Shown: positions 25,902 through 35,018, counted from the first letter of the stretch. The stretch is DNA of 64,000 bases from Ruminococcus flavefaciens (GCA_023667315.1 JAMPAI010000009.1:1-64000); one strand, 5' to 3'. The notes: generated by a model from the sequence alone, not told the origin. Program-made: numbers and translations.

Positions 25902-26545
25902 GCCTTTTCGAGGAATTCCATCAGTTTCTGAACCGCACGGCCCCGGTGGCTGATGCGGTTCTTTTCTTCCACGCCCAATCCGGCGAAGCTTTCCGCAAAG
26001 CCTTCCGGCCTGAACACCGGGTCATAGCCGAAGCCTCGGGCACCCTGTCTTTCCAAGAGGATCTCTCCCTCCACCGCGCCTTCGAAATAGTGCGTCTGTC
26101 CGTCTAAAATAAGGCAGATTACGGTGCGGAAGCGCGCCGCGCGGGGCTTACCCAGCAGTTTTTGCAGCAGCCGGTCTATGTTCTGGTCGAAGGTGGGGTC
26201 GGGCAGGGCGAGGGTTTCGGGCGTGGCCAGGCCGTCCTGTTCGAAACCTTGGGGCATGTTGGCGTAGCGCGCCGAGTAGATGCCGGGGCGGTTGCCTAAG
26301 GCGGACACCTCCAGGCAGGTGTCGTCGGCAAAGCAGTCCACCCCGTATCTCTCGTGGATGAACATCGCCTTCTGCAGTGCGTTGCCCTCCAGGGTGTCGG
26401 CCGTTTCGGGAATGTCTCCCGAAAAGCCCAGCGATTCAAGGTTTCCGAGCGTGTATCTTGCCGCCAGGGCGGGCGTCCTCTCGAAAAGGGAACGGATTTC
26501 CTGCGTCTTGTGCGCGTTGTGGGTGGCGATGTATAGGGTTTTCAT
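25898..26545 (-). CDS. rdgB: XTP/dITP pyrophosphatase (RdgB/HAM1 family)
   Basis: The 215-residue protein begins with the substrate-binding motif LYIATHNAHKTQEI. It has GNALQKAMFIHERYGVDCFADDTCLEVSALGNRPGIYSARYA-type signatures (only key parts given) and ends with the SHRGRAVQKL motif. It hydrolyses inosine and xanthosine triphosphates, keeping deaminated purines out of DNA and RNA. The family N-terminus fixes the start at 26545. A TACCTTTA element at 26551-26558 lies only 5 bp upstream. Confidence 0.95.
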   Translation of the reverse strand: MKTLYIATHNAHKTQEIRSLFERTPALAARYTLGNLESLGFSGDIPETADTLEGNALQKAMFIHERYGVDCFADDTCLEVSALGNRPGIYSARYANMPQGFEQDGLATPETLALPDPTFDQNIDRLLQKLLGKPRAARFRTVICLILDGQTHYFEGAVEGEILLERQGARGFGYDPVFRPEGFAESFAGLGVEEKNRISHRGRAVQKLMEFLEKA

Positions 26546-26550
26546 GTCTG

Positions 26551-26558
26551 TAAAGGTA
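26551..26558 (-). promoter_or_regulatory. -7-like element of rdgB
   Basis: The minus strand reads TACCTTTA, one base from consensus, 5 bp before the ATG; another possible near-leaderless gene. Confidence 0.4.
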
Positions 26559-26593
26559 TATCTTTTTGCACACCCGTTGCAAGCGTTTATGGT

Positions 26594-26601
26594 TAGCTTT
26601 G
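26594..26601 (+). promoter_or_regulatory. -7 element of pepD
   Basis: TAGCTTTG matches TAnnTTTG, 49 bp before the pepD start. Confidence 0.5.
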
Positions 26602-26650
26602 CCAAAAGTTTTGTAACTTGGACTCCGCAAAAATCAAAACCACAAGAGAT

Positions 26651-28111
26651 ATGGACAAGAACATTTCCGCGCTCGAACCCCAGAACGTTTGGGCCAATTT
26701 CTACGGGCTCACGCAACAGCCGCGCCCCAGCAAACACGAAGAAAAGGTACGCGCCTTTCTGGTCGATTTCGCCAAGAAGCACAACATCGAGGTTGAGGTT
26801 GACAAGACCGGCAACGTGATCATGCGTAAGCCCGCCACCCCCGGCATGGAAAACCGCAAGGGCGTGATCCTGCAGGCGCACATGGACATGGTGCCCCAGA
26901 AGAACGCCGACAAGCGGCACGATTTCCTCACCGACCCCATCGAAGCCTATATCGACGGCGAATGGGTAACAGCCAACGGAACCACCCTCGGCGCCGACAA
27001 CGGCATGGGCGTGGCCGCCGCCATGAGCGTTTTGGAATCCACCACCCTTAGGCACGGCTCTCTCGAAGTGCTCATCACCACCGACGAGGAAACCGGCATG
27101 ACGGGCGCGTTCGGCCTTGAAAGCGGCGTGCTCAAGGGCGACATCCTGCTCAACCTCGACTCCGAGACCGAAGGCGAGCTCTATGTGGGCTGCGCCGGCG
27201 GCCTGGACGCCACCATCCGTATGGATCTCGAAAAGGAAAACACTTCCGCCGACATGGCGGCCTACAGGCTGAGCCTTACCGGCCTCAAGGGTGGCCACTC
27301 CGGCATGGATATCATTCTGGGCCGCGGCAACGCCAACAAGCTCATGAACCGTCTTCTGGTGGCCCTGCGCGAAGTGGATGCCCGTCTGGCGAGCCTGGAC
27401 GGCGGCAGCCTGCGCAACGCCATCCCGCGCGAGTCTTTCGCCGTGATCGTGTTGCCCAAGGCCAAGGAAAGCGGACTGAAAGCCATCGTGGACACCTTCT
27501 TCGCCGAGACCAAGGCCGAACTGAACGCCGTGGAACCCGACTACGCGCTGTCCTGTCAGGCTACGGAACTGCCCGCGCAAGCGCTCACCGCCCGTTGCAC
27601 CGCCAACCTCTGCAACCTGGTGTACGGCATTCCCAACGGCGTGATCCGCATGAGCGACTCCATGCCCGGCCTGGTGGAGACCTCCACCAACATGGCCATC
27701 GTGAAAGTGAAAGAAAAACAGGCCGTCATCATGTGCCTGCTGCGTTCCTCGGTGGATACGGCCAAATACGATCTAGCGCAGAACATGCAGGCGGTGGTCG
27801 ATCTGACCCCCGGCGCCAAGGCCGAGTTCACCGGCGCCTATCCGGGCTGGAAACCCAACATGGAATCGCCCGTTTTGAAGGAAATGCGCGAGGTGTATCG
27901 GAAGATGTACGGCACCGAGCCCAAGATCATGGCCATCCACGCCGGTCTGGAATGCGGCCTGTTCGGCGGCGTTTACAGGCACTGGGACATGATCTCGTTC
28001 GGCCCCACCATCGTTCACCCGCACTCTCCCGACGAAAAGGTGAACATCGCCTCCGTCAAGAAGTTCTGGGATTACCTGGTGGCTACGCTCGAGAACACGC
28101 CGCTCAAGTAA
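26651..28111 (+). CDS. pepD: aminoacyl-histidine dipeptidase (M20 peptidase PepD)
   Basis: The product is 486 residues from MDKNISALEPQNVWANFY. The dinuclear zinc site of the M20 family is visible: ILQAHMDMVPQKN (His and Asp ligands), LGADNGMGVAAAM (bridging Asp), TDEETGMTGA (catalytic Glu pair), and the final zinc His in FGPTIVHPHSPDEKV. A lid/dimerisation domain lies between about 205 and 390. It cleaves dipeptides such as those with C-terminal His in the cytoplasm. An in-frame ATG at 26618 is ignored because it adds non-family residues. It ends at a strong terminator (28132-28160). Confidence 0.94.
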   Translation: MDKNISALEPQNVWANFYGLTQQPRPSKHEEKVRAFLVDFAKKHNIEVEVDKTGNVIMRKPATPGMENRKGVILQAHMDMVPQKNADKRHDFLTDPIEAYIDGEWVTANGTTLGADNGMGVAAAMSVLESTTLRHGSLEVLITTDEETGMTGAFGLESGVLKGDILLNLDSETEGELYVGCAGGLDATIRMDLEKENTSADMAAYRLSLTGLKGGHSGMDIILGRGNANKLMNRLLVALREVDARLASLDGGSLRNAIPRESFAVIVLPKAKESGLKAIVDTFFAETKAELNAVEPDYALSCQATELPAQALTARCTANLCNLVYGIPNGVIRMSDSMPGLVETSTNMAIVKVKEKQAVIMCLLRSSVDTAKYDLAQNMQAVVDLTPGAKAEFTGAYPGWKPNMESPVLKEMREVYRKMYGTEPKIMAIHAGLECGLFGGVYRHWDMISFGPTIVHPHSPDEKVNIASVKKFWDYLVATLENTPLK

Positions 28112-28131
28112 ACACGGGGCGTATGATACGC

Positions 28132-28160
28132 GAAAAGGCAGGTCTTGCGCCTGCCTTTTC
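28132..28160. terminator. bidirectional terminator between pepD and the antiporter
   Basis: The perfect 11-bp stem GAAAAGGCAGG / CCTGCCTTTTC has a 7-base loop, A-rich on one side and T-rich on the other. It serves two converging genes. Confidence 0.85.
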
Positions 28161-28183
28161 CTTTATGTGCATTCCGGAGAATC

Positions 28184-29650
28184 TTAGTCGTTGTCTTCGG
28201 CCGAGAGCAGCCGCTTTATCTCGTCGGGGTTCTTGCAGAGGATGTAGAGGTAGTCTTTCTGCTGCAGCCGCGTCTCGCCCATGGGCACGATATAGTCGCC
28301 GTGCCGCATGATCATCGTGATGCGTGTCTTCTCGGGCAGGTCGGCCTCCAGCAGGGTCTTGCCGTCCAAGGGCGAGCCCTTTTCCACCTCGATCTCGAAC
28401 ATCTCCGTCTTGGTGTCGAGGTTATGCCGAGCCATAAGTCCGAACGGAAGGATGATGGCCAGGTGCAGCCTGCGCGCCAGCCAGGGGATGGAGGTTCCCT
28501 GCAGGGCCATCGACAGGAACGAGATAAAGAACACGATGCTGAAGATCATGTTCGATTTTTCGAGCCCGGCGATCAGCGGATAGGTGGCGAACACGATGGG
28601 TGCCGCCCCGCGCAGCCCCACCCAGGAGATGAACACCTGGTCCTTGAAGGGCGTCTTCTTGAAGAAAAGCAGGCAGAGGAACACCGCCAGGGGCCGTCCC
28701 ACAAGGATGATGAAGCCCGACACGACCAACCCCGTCCACTTGATGGCCCACACGTCGCTGGGAAACACCAGCAGCCCCAGGGTAAGGAAGAGGATCAGCT
28801 GCATGAGCCAGGCGTACCCGTCGAAGCTGCCCACGATGGCGTTGCGGTGGGTGAGTTTCCTGTTTCCTATGATGATGGCCGAGATATAGACCGCCAGGAA
28901 GCCGTTGCCTCCGATAAAGTCGGTAAACGAATAGGTGAACAGCATCAGCGCGATGGCCAGCACGGGATACAGCCCCGTATAGCTGATGCGGATGCGGTTG
29001 ATGATGATGGTGGAGAGCTTGCCCATCACGAAGCCCATGAACACACCCAGTGAAAGCTGCAGCAGGAAACGGAGCAGCGCCATTGGCAGCGAGAAGTCTT
29101 CCAGCCCCACCATGCCCACGAAGAAGGTGGTGAGCAGGAAGGCCACCGGGTCATTGCTGCCGCTCTCGAACTCCAGCAGCGGCTTGAGGTTGTTCTTGAG
29201 CGAGAGGTTCTTGGCGTTCAGGATATTGAACACCGCCGCCGCGTCGGTGGAGGAGACGATGGAACCGAGCAGGAAGGATTCCGTCCACGAGAAATCGGTA
29301 ACGCACTTCACGAAAACGCCTACGAAGGCCGCGGTGAGCACCACGCCGAGCGTGGAGAGGGTCATGCCCTTGCCCACAATGGGCTTGATGGAGCTCCATT
29401 TGGTGTCCAGACCGCCCGAGAACAGGATGAAGCAGAGGGCCGTGACGCCGATGAACTGCGCCGTGCCGGCCTGTTCGTAGCCGAACTGTATCTTGCCGAT
29501 GCCTTCCGAACCGGCCAGCATGCCGATGCCCATGAACAGGATCAGGGCGGGAACGCCGATTTTCGATGAGGTCTTGCCCGCCAGAATGGCGAAGAACAGC
29601 AGCAGGGAAAGGATCAGAAGTACGTTGTGGATGGTTATGACCATAGCCAT
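28184..29650 (-). CDS. K+/H+-type antiporter (NhaP2/CvrA-like, CPA1)
   Basis: The 488-residue protein has about twelve membrane helices in residues 1-400 with the CPA1 exchanger features, including SSTDAAAVFNIL near 135 and SGSNDPVAFLLT near 165, where the ion-binding acidic residues sit. A cytoplasmic TrkA-C-like (RCK_C) domain is at about 405-485. Such proteins exchange K+ or Na+ for H+ across the inner membrane, and the RCK_C domain usually gates them. Two starts are possible (29650 and 29644). The start lies only 11 bp below the 3' end of a tRNA-Leu gene. Confidence 0.87.
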   Translation of the reverse strand: MAMVITIHNVLLILSLLLFFAILAGKTSSKIGVPALILFMGIGMLAGSEGIGKIQFGYEQAGTAQFIGVTALCFILFSGGLDTKWSSIKPIVGKGMTLSTLGVVLTAAFVGVFVKCVTDFSWTESFLLGSIVSSTDAAAVFNILNAKNLSLKNNLKPLLEFESGSNDPVAFLLTTFFVGMVGLEDFSLPMALLRFLLQLSLGVFMGFVMGKLSTIIINRIRISYTGLYPVLAIALMLFTYSFTDFIGGNGFLAVYISAIIIGNRKLTHRNAIVGSFDGYAWLMQLILFLTLGLLVFPSDVWAIKWTGLVVSGFIILVGRPLAVFLCLLFFKKTPFKDQVFISWVGLRGAAPIVFATYPLIAGLEKSNMIFSIVFFISFLSMALQGTSIPWLARRLHLAIILPFGLMARHNLDTKTEMFEIEVEKGSPLDGKTLLEADLPEKTRITMIMRHGDYIVPMGETRLQQKDYLYILCKNPDEIKRLLSAEDND

Positions 29651-29661
29651 CGTTGGTTTTG

Positions 29662-29743
29662 TGCGGATGAAGGGACTCGAACCCTTAAGCCTTTCGGCAC
29701 CAGATCCTAAGTCTGGCGCGGCTACCGATTACGCCACATCCGC
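29662..29743 (-). tRNA. tRNA-Leu (anticodon UAG)
   Basis: An 82-base class II tRNA on the minus strand. The acceptor stem is GCGGATG / CATCCGC with discriminator A. The anticodon stem CCAGA / TCTGG encloses loop CTTAGGA, giving anticodon TAG. There is a short variable arm (TGCCGAAAGGC), and the T arm is AAGGG-TTCGAGT-CCCTT. CCA is not encoded. It lies directly upstream of the antiporter gene on the same strand. Confidence 0.95.
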
Positions 29744-29753
29744 AGGCTTTGTT

Positions 29754-29761
29754 TACCTTTG
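29754..29761 (+). promoter_or_regulatory. -7 element of the mnmD-like gene
   Basis: TACCTTTG matches consensus; it leaves a leader of about 115 bases that carries the hairpin at 29801-29839. Confidence 0.6.
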
Positions 29762-29800
29762 CGCATAGGCACAAGGTTACAAAGTTACAAAAAGTTGAGC

Positions 29801-29839
29801 GTAGAGCCAACCGCAAGTTTATTTGCGCGTTGGCTCTAC
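29801..29839 (+). repeat. long hairpin in the mnmD-like leader
   Basis: GTAGAGCCAAC (29801-29811) pairs with GTTGGCTCTAC (29829-29839), and the inner CGCAA pairs with TTGCG. This gives about 16 bp of stem with one bulge and a short loop. There is no T-run after it, so it is not a simple terminator. Direct repeats of AAAGTTACAAAAA flank it on both sides. It resembles the palindrome at 41909-41979. Confidence 0.65.
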
Positions 29840-29881
29840 CGAAACGAAGTAACTTCAACGAAGTTAAAGTTACAAAAAATA

Positions 29882-30568
29882 ATGAGCTTAGAGATTCAGC
29901 AGACCCAGGACGGCAGCCATACCCTGTATTGGCCCGAGAGAGACGAACACTACCATTCCGTACACGGTTCGGTGCAGGAAGCCCGGAAAGTGTATATCGA
30001 GACGGCCTTGCTGCCCGCCCTCGAAGCCTGTGCCGAAAGCCATGCGGAAACGGTGCGGGTGTTCGAGATGGGCTTCGGCACCGCGCTCAACGCCTGCCTT
30101 ACGTTGCAGGAAGCCGAAAAACGCCGCCTCAGGGTGGAATACACCGCCATCGAGGCCTTTCCCTTGCCGGAAGACATCTGGAAACAGCTCAACTACCCGC
30201 AGCTGCTGGGCGTGGAACCCGCCCTGTTCGAACGCCTGCACGCACAGCCCTTCGACGGCGCGGCGCACCCGGTAACGCCCTGTTTCTCGCTGGTCAAGAT
30301 AACGGGCGAGATGCAGGAAGCCAGCCTGCCGCAAGGCCGTTACCATGCCATTTATTACGATGCCTTCGCCCCCTCGGTGCAGCCGGAACTCTGGCAGCCC
30401 GAAATCTTCGTGAAGCTGAGGCGGAGCGCCGCCCTGCCCTGCTTCCTGAGTTCGTATTGCGCCCAGGGGCAGTTCCGCCGCAACCTTCAGGCCGCCGGAT
30501 TCACCGTTGAGCGCCTGCCCGGTCCGGAGGGAAAGCGCGAGATAACGCGCGCCTGTGTCTTGCGGTAA
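29882..30568 (+). CDS. mnmD: tRNA 5-methylaminomethyl-2-thiouridine methyltransferase (MnmD-type)
   Basis: The 228-residue protein begins IQQTQDGSHTLYWPERDEHYHSVHG, the substrate-loop start of the MnmC(m)/MnmD domain. It has a SAM-binding region VFEMGFGTALNACL and the catalytic YDAFAPSVQPELW motif. It would convert nm5U34 (or related intermediates) to mnm5U34, downstream of the MnmE/MnmG reaction. The FAD-dependent MnmC oxidoreductase half is absent, so this is a stand-alone MnmD-like enzyme. The start is set at 29882 because family similarity begins there; the frame is open to 29759 within the hairpin leader. Confidence 0.88.
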   Translation: MSLEIQQTQDGSHTLYWPERDEHYHSVHGSVQEARKVYIETALLPALEACAESHAETVRVFEMGFGTALNACLTLQEAEKRRLRVEYTAIEAFPLPEDIWKQLNYPQLLGVEPALFERLHAQPFDGAAHPVTPCFSLVKITGEMQEASLPQGRYHAIYYDAFAPSVQPELWQPEIFVKLRRSAALPCFLSSYCAQGQFRRNLQAAGFTVERLPGPEGKREITRACVLR

Positions 30569-30608
30569 CCCGCCGTGGCGAAAAATTCGCGGTTTGGTTT
30601 TAAAAACG

Positions 30609-30616
30609 TATCTTTG
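30609..30616 (+). promoter_or_regulatory. -7 element of rubrerythrin
   Basis: TATCTTTG matches TAnnTTTG, 63 bp before the start codon. Confidence 0.6.
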
Positions 30617-30679
30617 TTTTAGGGTTCGCGGACACTTGCCTGTCTTGCGCACCCGGATAAACCCTAAAAATGTAAGCTT

Positions 30680-31252
30680 ATGAACCTCAAAGGATCGGAA
30701 ACCGAGAAAAACCTTCTCAAATCGTTTGCCGGCGAATCGCAGGCGAAGAACCGTTACACTTTCTTTGCCAAACAGGCCAAGAAAGACGGATACGAACAGA
30801 TAGCCGCCATTTTCGAAGAAACGGCACGTCAGGAAGAGGAACACGCCAAGCTGTTCTTCAAGGCGCTCGAAGGCGGCATGGTGGAAATCACGGCCAGTTT
30901 CCCGGCCGGCCAGATTCTCGACACGCTTTCCAACCTGGAAGCCGCTGCCGCCGGCGAAAACGAAGAATGGACGGAACTCTATCCCGCCTTTGCCGAAGTG
31001 GCCAAGCAGGAAGGCTTCAACGACATCGCCACCATGTTCACGATGATTTCGGGCGTGGAAAAGGAACACGAGATCCGCTACCGCAAGCTCTTGGAAAACG
31101 TTAAGAACGGCACGGTGTTCAAGAAGAGCGAGAAGGTGTACTGGTACTGCCGCAACTGCGGACATGTGCACTACGGCGAGAAAGCGCCCCAGACCTGCCC
31201 CGCCTGCAAGCATCCGCAGGCCTACTTCCAGTTGCAGGTAAGGGAATACTAA
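30680..31252 (+). CDS. rbr: rubrerythrin
   Basis: The 190-residue protein has the four-helix diiron domain with the two E-x-x-H-type ligand helices (AGESQAKNRYTFFAKQA, EETARQEEEHAKLFF, GVEKEHEIRYRKLL). A C-terminal rubredoxin-like iron centre follows, with paired cysteines CRNCGH and CPACKH. It is a hydrogen-peroxide reductase protecting anaerobes and microaerobes. Length and all ligands look complete. It is single, with its own promoter and terminator. Confidence 0.97.
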   Translation: MNLKGSETEKNLLKSFAGESQAKNRYTFFAKQAKKDGYEQIAAIFEETARQEEEHAKLFFKALEGGMVEITASFPAGQILDTLSNLEAAAAGENEEWTELYPAFAEVAKQEGFNDIATMFTMISGVEKEHEIRYRKLLENVKNGTVFKKSEKVYWYCRNCGHVHYGEKAPQTCPACKHPQAYFQLQVREY

Positions 31253-31274
31253 GATTTCCCCGAGATTTCCGGCA

Positions 31275-31312
31275 GAGACCGGCGGTTGTTTTCCGTCGGT
31301 CTCTTTTGTTTT
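31275..31312 (+). terminator. rubrerythrin terminator
   Basis: GAGACCGGCGG pairs with CCGTCGGTCTC (one G-U pair) over a 7-base loop, followed by a T-rich run (TTTTGTTTT). Confidence 0.85.
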
Positions 31313-31350
31313 GAAAAACCACGCGGCTACCGCGCCAACACATACGTTCC

Positions 31351-32592
31351 ATGTTCAAAAAGTCCCCCCTGGCCGTTATCGGCATCCTGTTCTTTATTTT
31401 CGGGTTCGTAACCTGGCTCAACTCCGCCCTGGTGCCCTTCCTTAAGATTTCGTGCGAGCTGAACAATTTCGAGTCCTACTTCGTGACGTTCATGTTCTAC
31501 ATCGCCTACTTTATCTTCGCCATCCCTTCGGCGCGGGTCATCGACACCATCGGCTACAAGAGGTCCATTTCGGTGGGCCTGGGCGTGATGGCGGCGGGGG
31601 CGGCGCTGTTCATTCCGGCCGCGCTCACGCGCCACTATCTCTTTTTCCTGGCGGGACTTTTCCTGATGGGGGCGGGGCTGGCGCTGCTGCAGACGGCGGC
31701 CAATCCCTACGCGGCGGTGCTGGGCTCTCCCGAAACGGCTGCCAGGCGTATCGGAATCATGGGCGTGTGCAACAAATGCGCCGGCATCCTGGCGCCACTC
31801 ATCCTGGGCTCGGTAACGCTCAAGAGTGCCGACGCGGTGCTGCATCAGATGCAGGATGGTTCGCTTACGGCGCTCCAAAAGGAAGAAATCCTGGACAGGC
31901 TCGCCCTGCAGTGCCTGGTGCCCTACCTCTGCATCGTGGCGGTGCTGGTTCTGCTGGCCCTGTTTATCCGCAGGGTTTCGCTGCCCGACATCCAAAAGCA
32001 GGAGGAAGCGGCGGCGCAGGCCGGCGGCAACGACTCCGTTTTCAGGCACGGCAACCTGTGGGGCGGGGTGTTGGCGCTGTTTTTCTATGTGGGCGCCGAG
32101 GTCATCAGCGTGGACAGCCTGATCAACTATGCCGCCTCCTTAGGCATCTCGAACTATTCGGCCAAGGTGTTCCCGGCCATGTCGATGGTGGCCTTCCTGA
32201 TCGGCTACCTGATCGGCATCGCCGGCATTCCGCGCTGGTTCAGCCAGCGCACGGCCTTGATCCTTTCGGCCGCTGGCTGCCTGCTGGTGGTTACGGCGAG
32301 CCTGTTTGCCTCCGGCATCGTCTCGGTGTATCTGCTGGTGTGGCTGGGGCTTACCAACGCCATGATCTGGCCCGCCGTGTGGGGGCTTGCCATCGAGGGC
32401 CTGGGAAAGCACACCTCCTTCGGTTCCTCCCTGCTGGTGATGGCCATCGTGGGCGGCGCCCTGCTGCCGCTGCTGTTCGGCCGCCTGGTGGATGCCTTCG
32501 GCTACGACACGGCCTACCTGCTGTTTTACCCATGCTACGCCGTCATTTTGATTTACGCGCTTTGGAGAAAGCCGAAAAATTGTTATCTTTGA
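31351..32592 (+). CDS. FucP/GluP-type MFS sugar transporter
   Basis: The 413-residue protein has twelve hydrophobic segments. It opens IGILFFIFGFVTWLNSALVPFLKI, the signature of the fucose/glucose/galactose permease (FHS) family, with GYKRSISVGLG in the loop between helices 2 and 3 and LLQTAANPYAAVLG in helix 4. It is expected to be a sugar-proton symporter in the inner membrane; the substrate (for example L-fucose, glucose, galactose or N-acetylglucosamine) cannot be told. The -7 element of the next gene overlaps its last codons. Confidence 0.9.
   Translation: MFKKSPLAVIGILFFIFGFVTWLNSALVPFLKISCELNNFESYFVTFMFYIAYFIFAIPSARVIDTIGYKRSISVGLGVMAAGAALFIPAALTRHYLFFLAGLFLMGAGLALLQTAANPYAAVLGSPETAARRIGIMGVCNKCAGILAPLILGSVTLKSADAVLHQMQDGSLTALQKEEILDRLALQCLVPYLCIVAVLVLLALFIRRVSLPDIQKQEEAAAQAGGNDSVFRHGNLWGGVLALFFYVGAEVISVDSLINYAASLGISNYSAKVFPAMSMVAFLIGYLIGIAGIPRWFSQRTALILSAAGCLLVVTASLFASGIVSVYLLVWLGLTNAMIWPAVWGLAIEGLGKHTSFGSSLLVMAIVGGALLPLLFGRLVDAFGYDTAYLLFYPCYAVILIYALWRKPKNCYL
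32584..32591 (+). promoter_or_regulatory. -7 element of the 32660 lipoprotein gene
   Basis: TATCTTTG overlaps the stop codon of the transporter gene, 68 bp before the lipoprotein start. Confidence 0.55.
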
Positions 32593-32659
32593 CGTTCCCG
32601 TGTTGCGGGAAACCCCAAGCAAAATAGTTAAAAAACATAACAAAATCAGTTTTTTAAGC

Positions 32660-33622
32660 ATGAAAAAGCTACTTAAATTCATGGCATGCGCCCTGGCGGT
32701 GTCATTCGGACTGACGGCATGCGACAATGGCGAAGAATCTCATCATCCGTACGATAGCGGATACAAACCCAAGGGTTCGCAGTTGAACACTTCCCACGCA
32801 TGGGTAGGAAAGATGTACGGTGTGGACGGGATTGTTGAAGATCCCGCTGAAGCCCAGGGTATCGTTTTCGCAGTGTCGAAAGACGGATCGACGGCTTATC
32901 TGGTGGCTTTTACCGATGCCATGGTGGTGGGTGCGGACGTATCTACCGATGCCGAGAGCTATTGTTATTCAAACTTGGAAAAAACGTATTTCGCACCGCA
33001 GCAGCGCTGGGGTCTCACCGTAGCCTCGCAACGTGATACCACTTACGAAAGCAAGGAAGAAAACGGACAGACGGTTATCGACACGGTGGTTACCAGAAGG
33101 GCCGTGATCAACGATGTGGACGGCGAGGTCAACACAGACCGGATTATCAAACTCTTTGAATCCGCCAAAAAGCAAGACACCACGATTACGATCTATTCAT
33201 CGTATGCCGCTTCGATTTGCAAGGGATACTACAGAAGACAATGGGGCAAGAGCAAAGAAGACGAATCGGATCCCATTGCACGGAAATGGCAATCCACCAA
33301 GGGTCAATGGTATTTGCCTTCCATCGAAGAACTGGGCGACCTGATGAAAAACCGTGACAAGATTAACAAATTGTATGCCGAGGGCAAGCAGGAAGATATA
33401 GTGGGGGATAATCCCTATCACTTTATGGCTATTGGCGGCGAGATAGGGCATGCCTATTGGTCTTCCTCCGAATTTGATGTTTCATCTGCCTGGTATTGCC
33501 TTTCGAGGGTAGGCGATGGAACGGATTATTCCAAGAACAAACGTTACGGTTATCTGTTGAAAACCGAAAACAGATATATGTTCGTTCGTCCTATCCGTAA
33601 AGCCCCGATTAAACAACAGTAA
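32660..33622 (+). CDS. lipoprotein with a DUF1566/Lcl-like C-terminal domain
   Basis: The 320-residue protein carries a lipoprotein signal (LLKFMACALAVSFGLTAC, Cys near residue 21) and a short polar linker. The C-terminal domain has the run WYLPSIEELGDLM, YWSSSEFDVSSAWYC and a terminal VRPIRK. This resembles the DUF1566/Lcl (C-type-lectin-fold-like) domain of exported Bacteroidota proteins. It is probably surface-exposed or periplasmic; ligand unknown. The gene is less GC-rich than its neighbours. It has its own promoter and a rho-independent terminator. Confidence 0.7.
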   Translation: MKKLLKFMACALAVSFGLTACDNGEESHHPYDSGYKPKGSQLNTSHAWVGKMYGVDGIVEDPAEAQGIVFAVSKDGSTAYLVAFTDAMVVGADVSTDAESYCYSNLEKTYFAPQQRWGLTVASQRDTTYESKEENGQTVIDTVVTRRAVINDVDGEVNTDRIIKLFESAKKQDTTITIYSSYAASICKGYYRRQWGKSKEDESDPIARKWQSTKGQWYLPSIEELGDLMKNRDKINKLYAEGKQEDIVGDNPYHFMAIGGEIGHAYWSSSEFDVSSAWYCLSRVGDGTDYSKNKRYGYLLKTENRYMFVRPIRKAPIKQQ

Positions 33623-33640
33623 TCGTGCCTGATGTTCTCA

Positions 33641-33676
33641 AAAAGGGCTGCTTACGTATATAGGCAGCCTTTTTTG
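33641..33676 (+). terminator. terminator of the DUF1566-like lipoprotein gene
   Basis: GGCTGC (33646-33651) pairs with GCAGCC (33664-33669), extended by A/T pairs, followed by a run of seven T. Confidence 0.8.
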
Positions 33677-33713
33677 TTTGGAAGCGAAGTGTGAACCCTT
33701 TATTTTAAGAAAG

Positions 33714-35012
33714 ATGGAAAAGAATTTTGTTGCGGAACTGCGCTGGCGGGGCATGCTGCAGGACATGATGCCCGGCACGGAGGAACTCTTGCAGAAAGAA
33801 CAGGTAACGGCCTACGTGGGCATCGACCCCACGGCAGATTCGCTGCATATAGGACACCTGGTGGGCATCATGATGCTCAGGCACCTGCAGGAGTGCGGGC
33901 ATAAGCCACTGGCCTTGATCGGCGGGGCCACGGGCATGATCGGAGACCCTTCCGGAAAGAGTGCCGAACGGGTGCTTTTGAACGAAGAGACCCTGCGCCA
34001 CAACCAGGAATGCATCAAGAGACAGCTGGCCAGGTTCCTCGATTTCGACAGCACCGCGCCTAACGCCGCCGAACTGGTGAACAACTACGACTGGATGAAG
34101 GACATGTCTTTCCTGGGCTTTATCCGCGATATCGGAAAGCATATCACCGTGAACTACATGATGGCCAAGGATTCGGTGAAGAAGCGATTTTCGGGCGAGG
34201 CCGGCACCGACGGCATGTCGTTTACCGAGTTCACCTACCAGCTTGTGCAGGGCAACGACTTCCTGCACCTGCTGCAGACCAGGAACTGCAAGCTGCAGAT
34301 GGGCGGTTCCGACCAGTGGGGCAACATCACCACGGGAACCGAGCTGATACGCCGCATTACCGGCAAGGAGGCCTTCGCGCTCACCTGCCCGCTGATCACC
34401 AAGGCCGACGGGGGCAAGTTCGGCAAGACCGAAAGCGGCAACATCTGGCTGGACGCCGCCAAGACCTCGCCCTACAAGTTCTACCAGTTCTGGCTCAACT
34501 GTTCGGATGCCGACTCGGCGCGCTACATCCGCATCTTCACCCTGCTCGGCAAGGAAGAGATCGAGGCCTTGGAGCAGGAACACGCCGCCGCGCCCCACCT
34601 GCGCCTCCTGCAGAAGGCCCTGGCCAAAGACCTTACCGTGCGCGTGCACGGACAGCAGGAATACGACAAGGCCGTGGAGGCCTCCGAAATACTTTTCGGC
34701 AAGAGTACCACCGAAGCCTTGCGCAAACTGGATACAGACACCTTCCTGTCCGTTTTCGAGGGTGTTCCCTGCAGCGAGGTGGACAGCACCGCCTTTAACG
34801 GAGAAACCTCGCTCATCGACCTGCTTTCCGATAAGACGGGCATCTTCGCCTCCAAGAGCGAGGTGCGCCGCGCCCTGAAGGAAAACTGCCTCTCCGTCAA
34901 CAAGGAGAAGGCCACCGAACAGATGCCCGTGAACCGCGACATGCTGCTCAACGGGGCGTACGTATTGGTGCAGAAAGGCAAGAAGAACTACTTCCTGATT
35001 CACGTAAGGTAA
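33714..35012 (+). CDS. tyrS: tyrosyl-tRNA synthetase
   Basis: The product is 432 residues from [16 protein letters not shown]. The class I signatures are HIGH ([11 protein letters not shown] near residue 50) and the KMSKS-equivalent KFGKTESG near 240. The tyrosine-binding stretch [13 protein letters not shown] and the C-terminal S4 RNA-binding domain ([17 protein letters not shown]) are present. It charges tRNA-Tyr. Length and motifs are complete. rsmE begins 6 bp after its stop. Confidence 0.97.
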   Translation: MEKNFVAELRWRGMLQDMMPGTEELLQKEQVTAYVGIDPTADSLHIGHLVGIMMLRHLQECGHKPLALIGGATGMIGDPSGKSAERVLLNEETLRHNQECIKRQLARFLDFDSTAPNAAELVNNYDWMKDMSFLGFIRDIGKHITVNYMMAKDSVKKRFSGEAGTDGMSFTEFTYQLVQGNDFLHLLQTRNCKLQMGGSDQWGNITTGTELIRRITGKEAFALTCPLITKADGGKFGKTESGNIWLDAAKTSPYKFYQFWLNCSDADSARYIRIFTLLGKEEIEALEQEHAAAPHLRLLQKALAKDLTVRVHGQQEYDKAVEASEILFGKSTTEALRKLDTDTFLSVFEGVPCSEVDSTAFNGETSLIDLLSDKTGIFASKSEVRRALKENCLSVNKEKATEQMPVNRDMLLNGAYVLVQKGKKNYFLIHVR

Positions 35013-35018
35013 ACCCCG

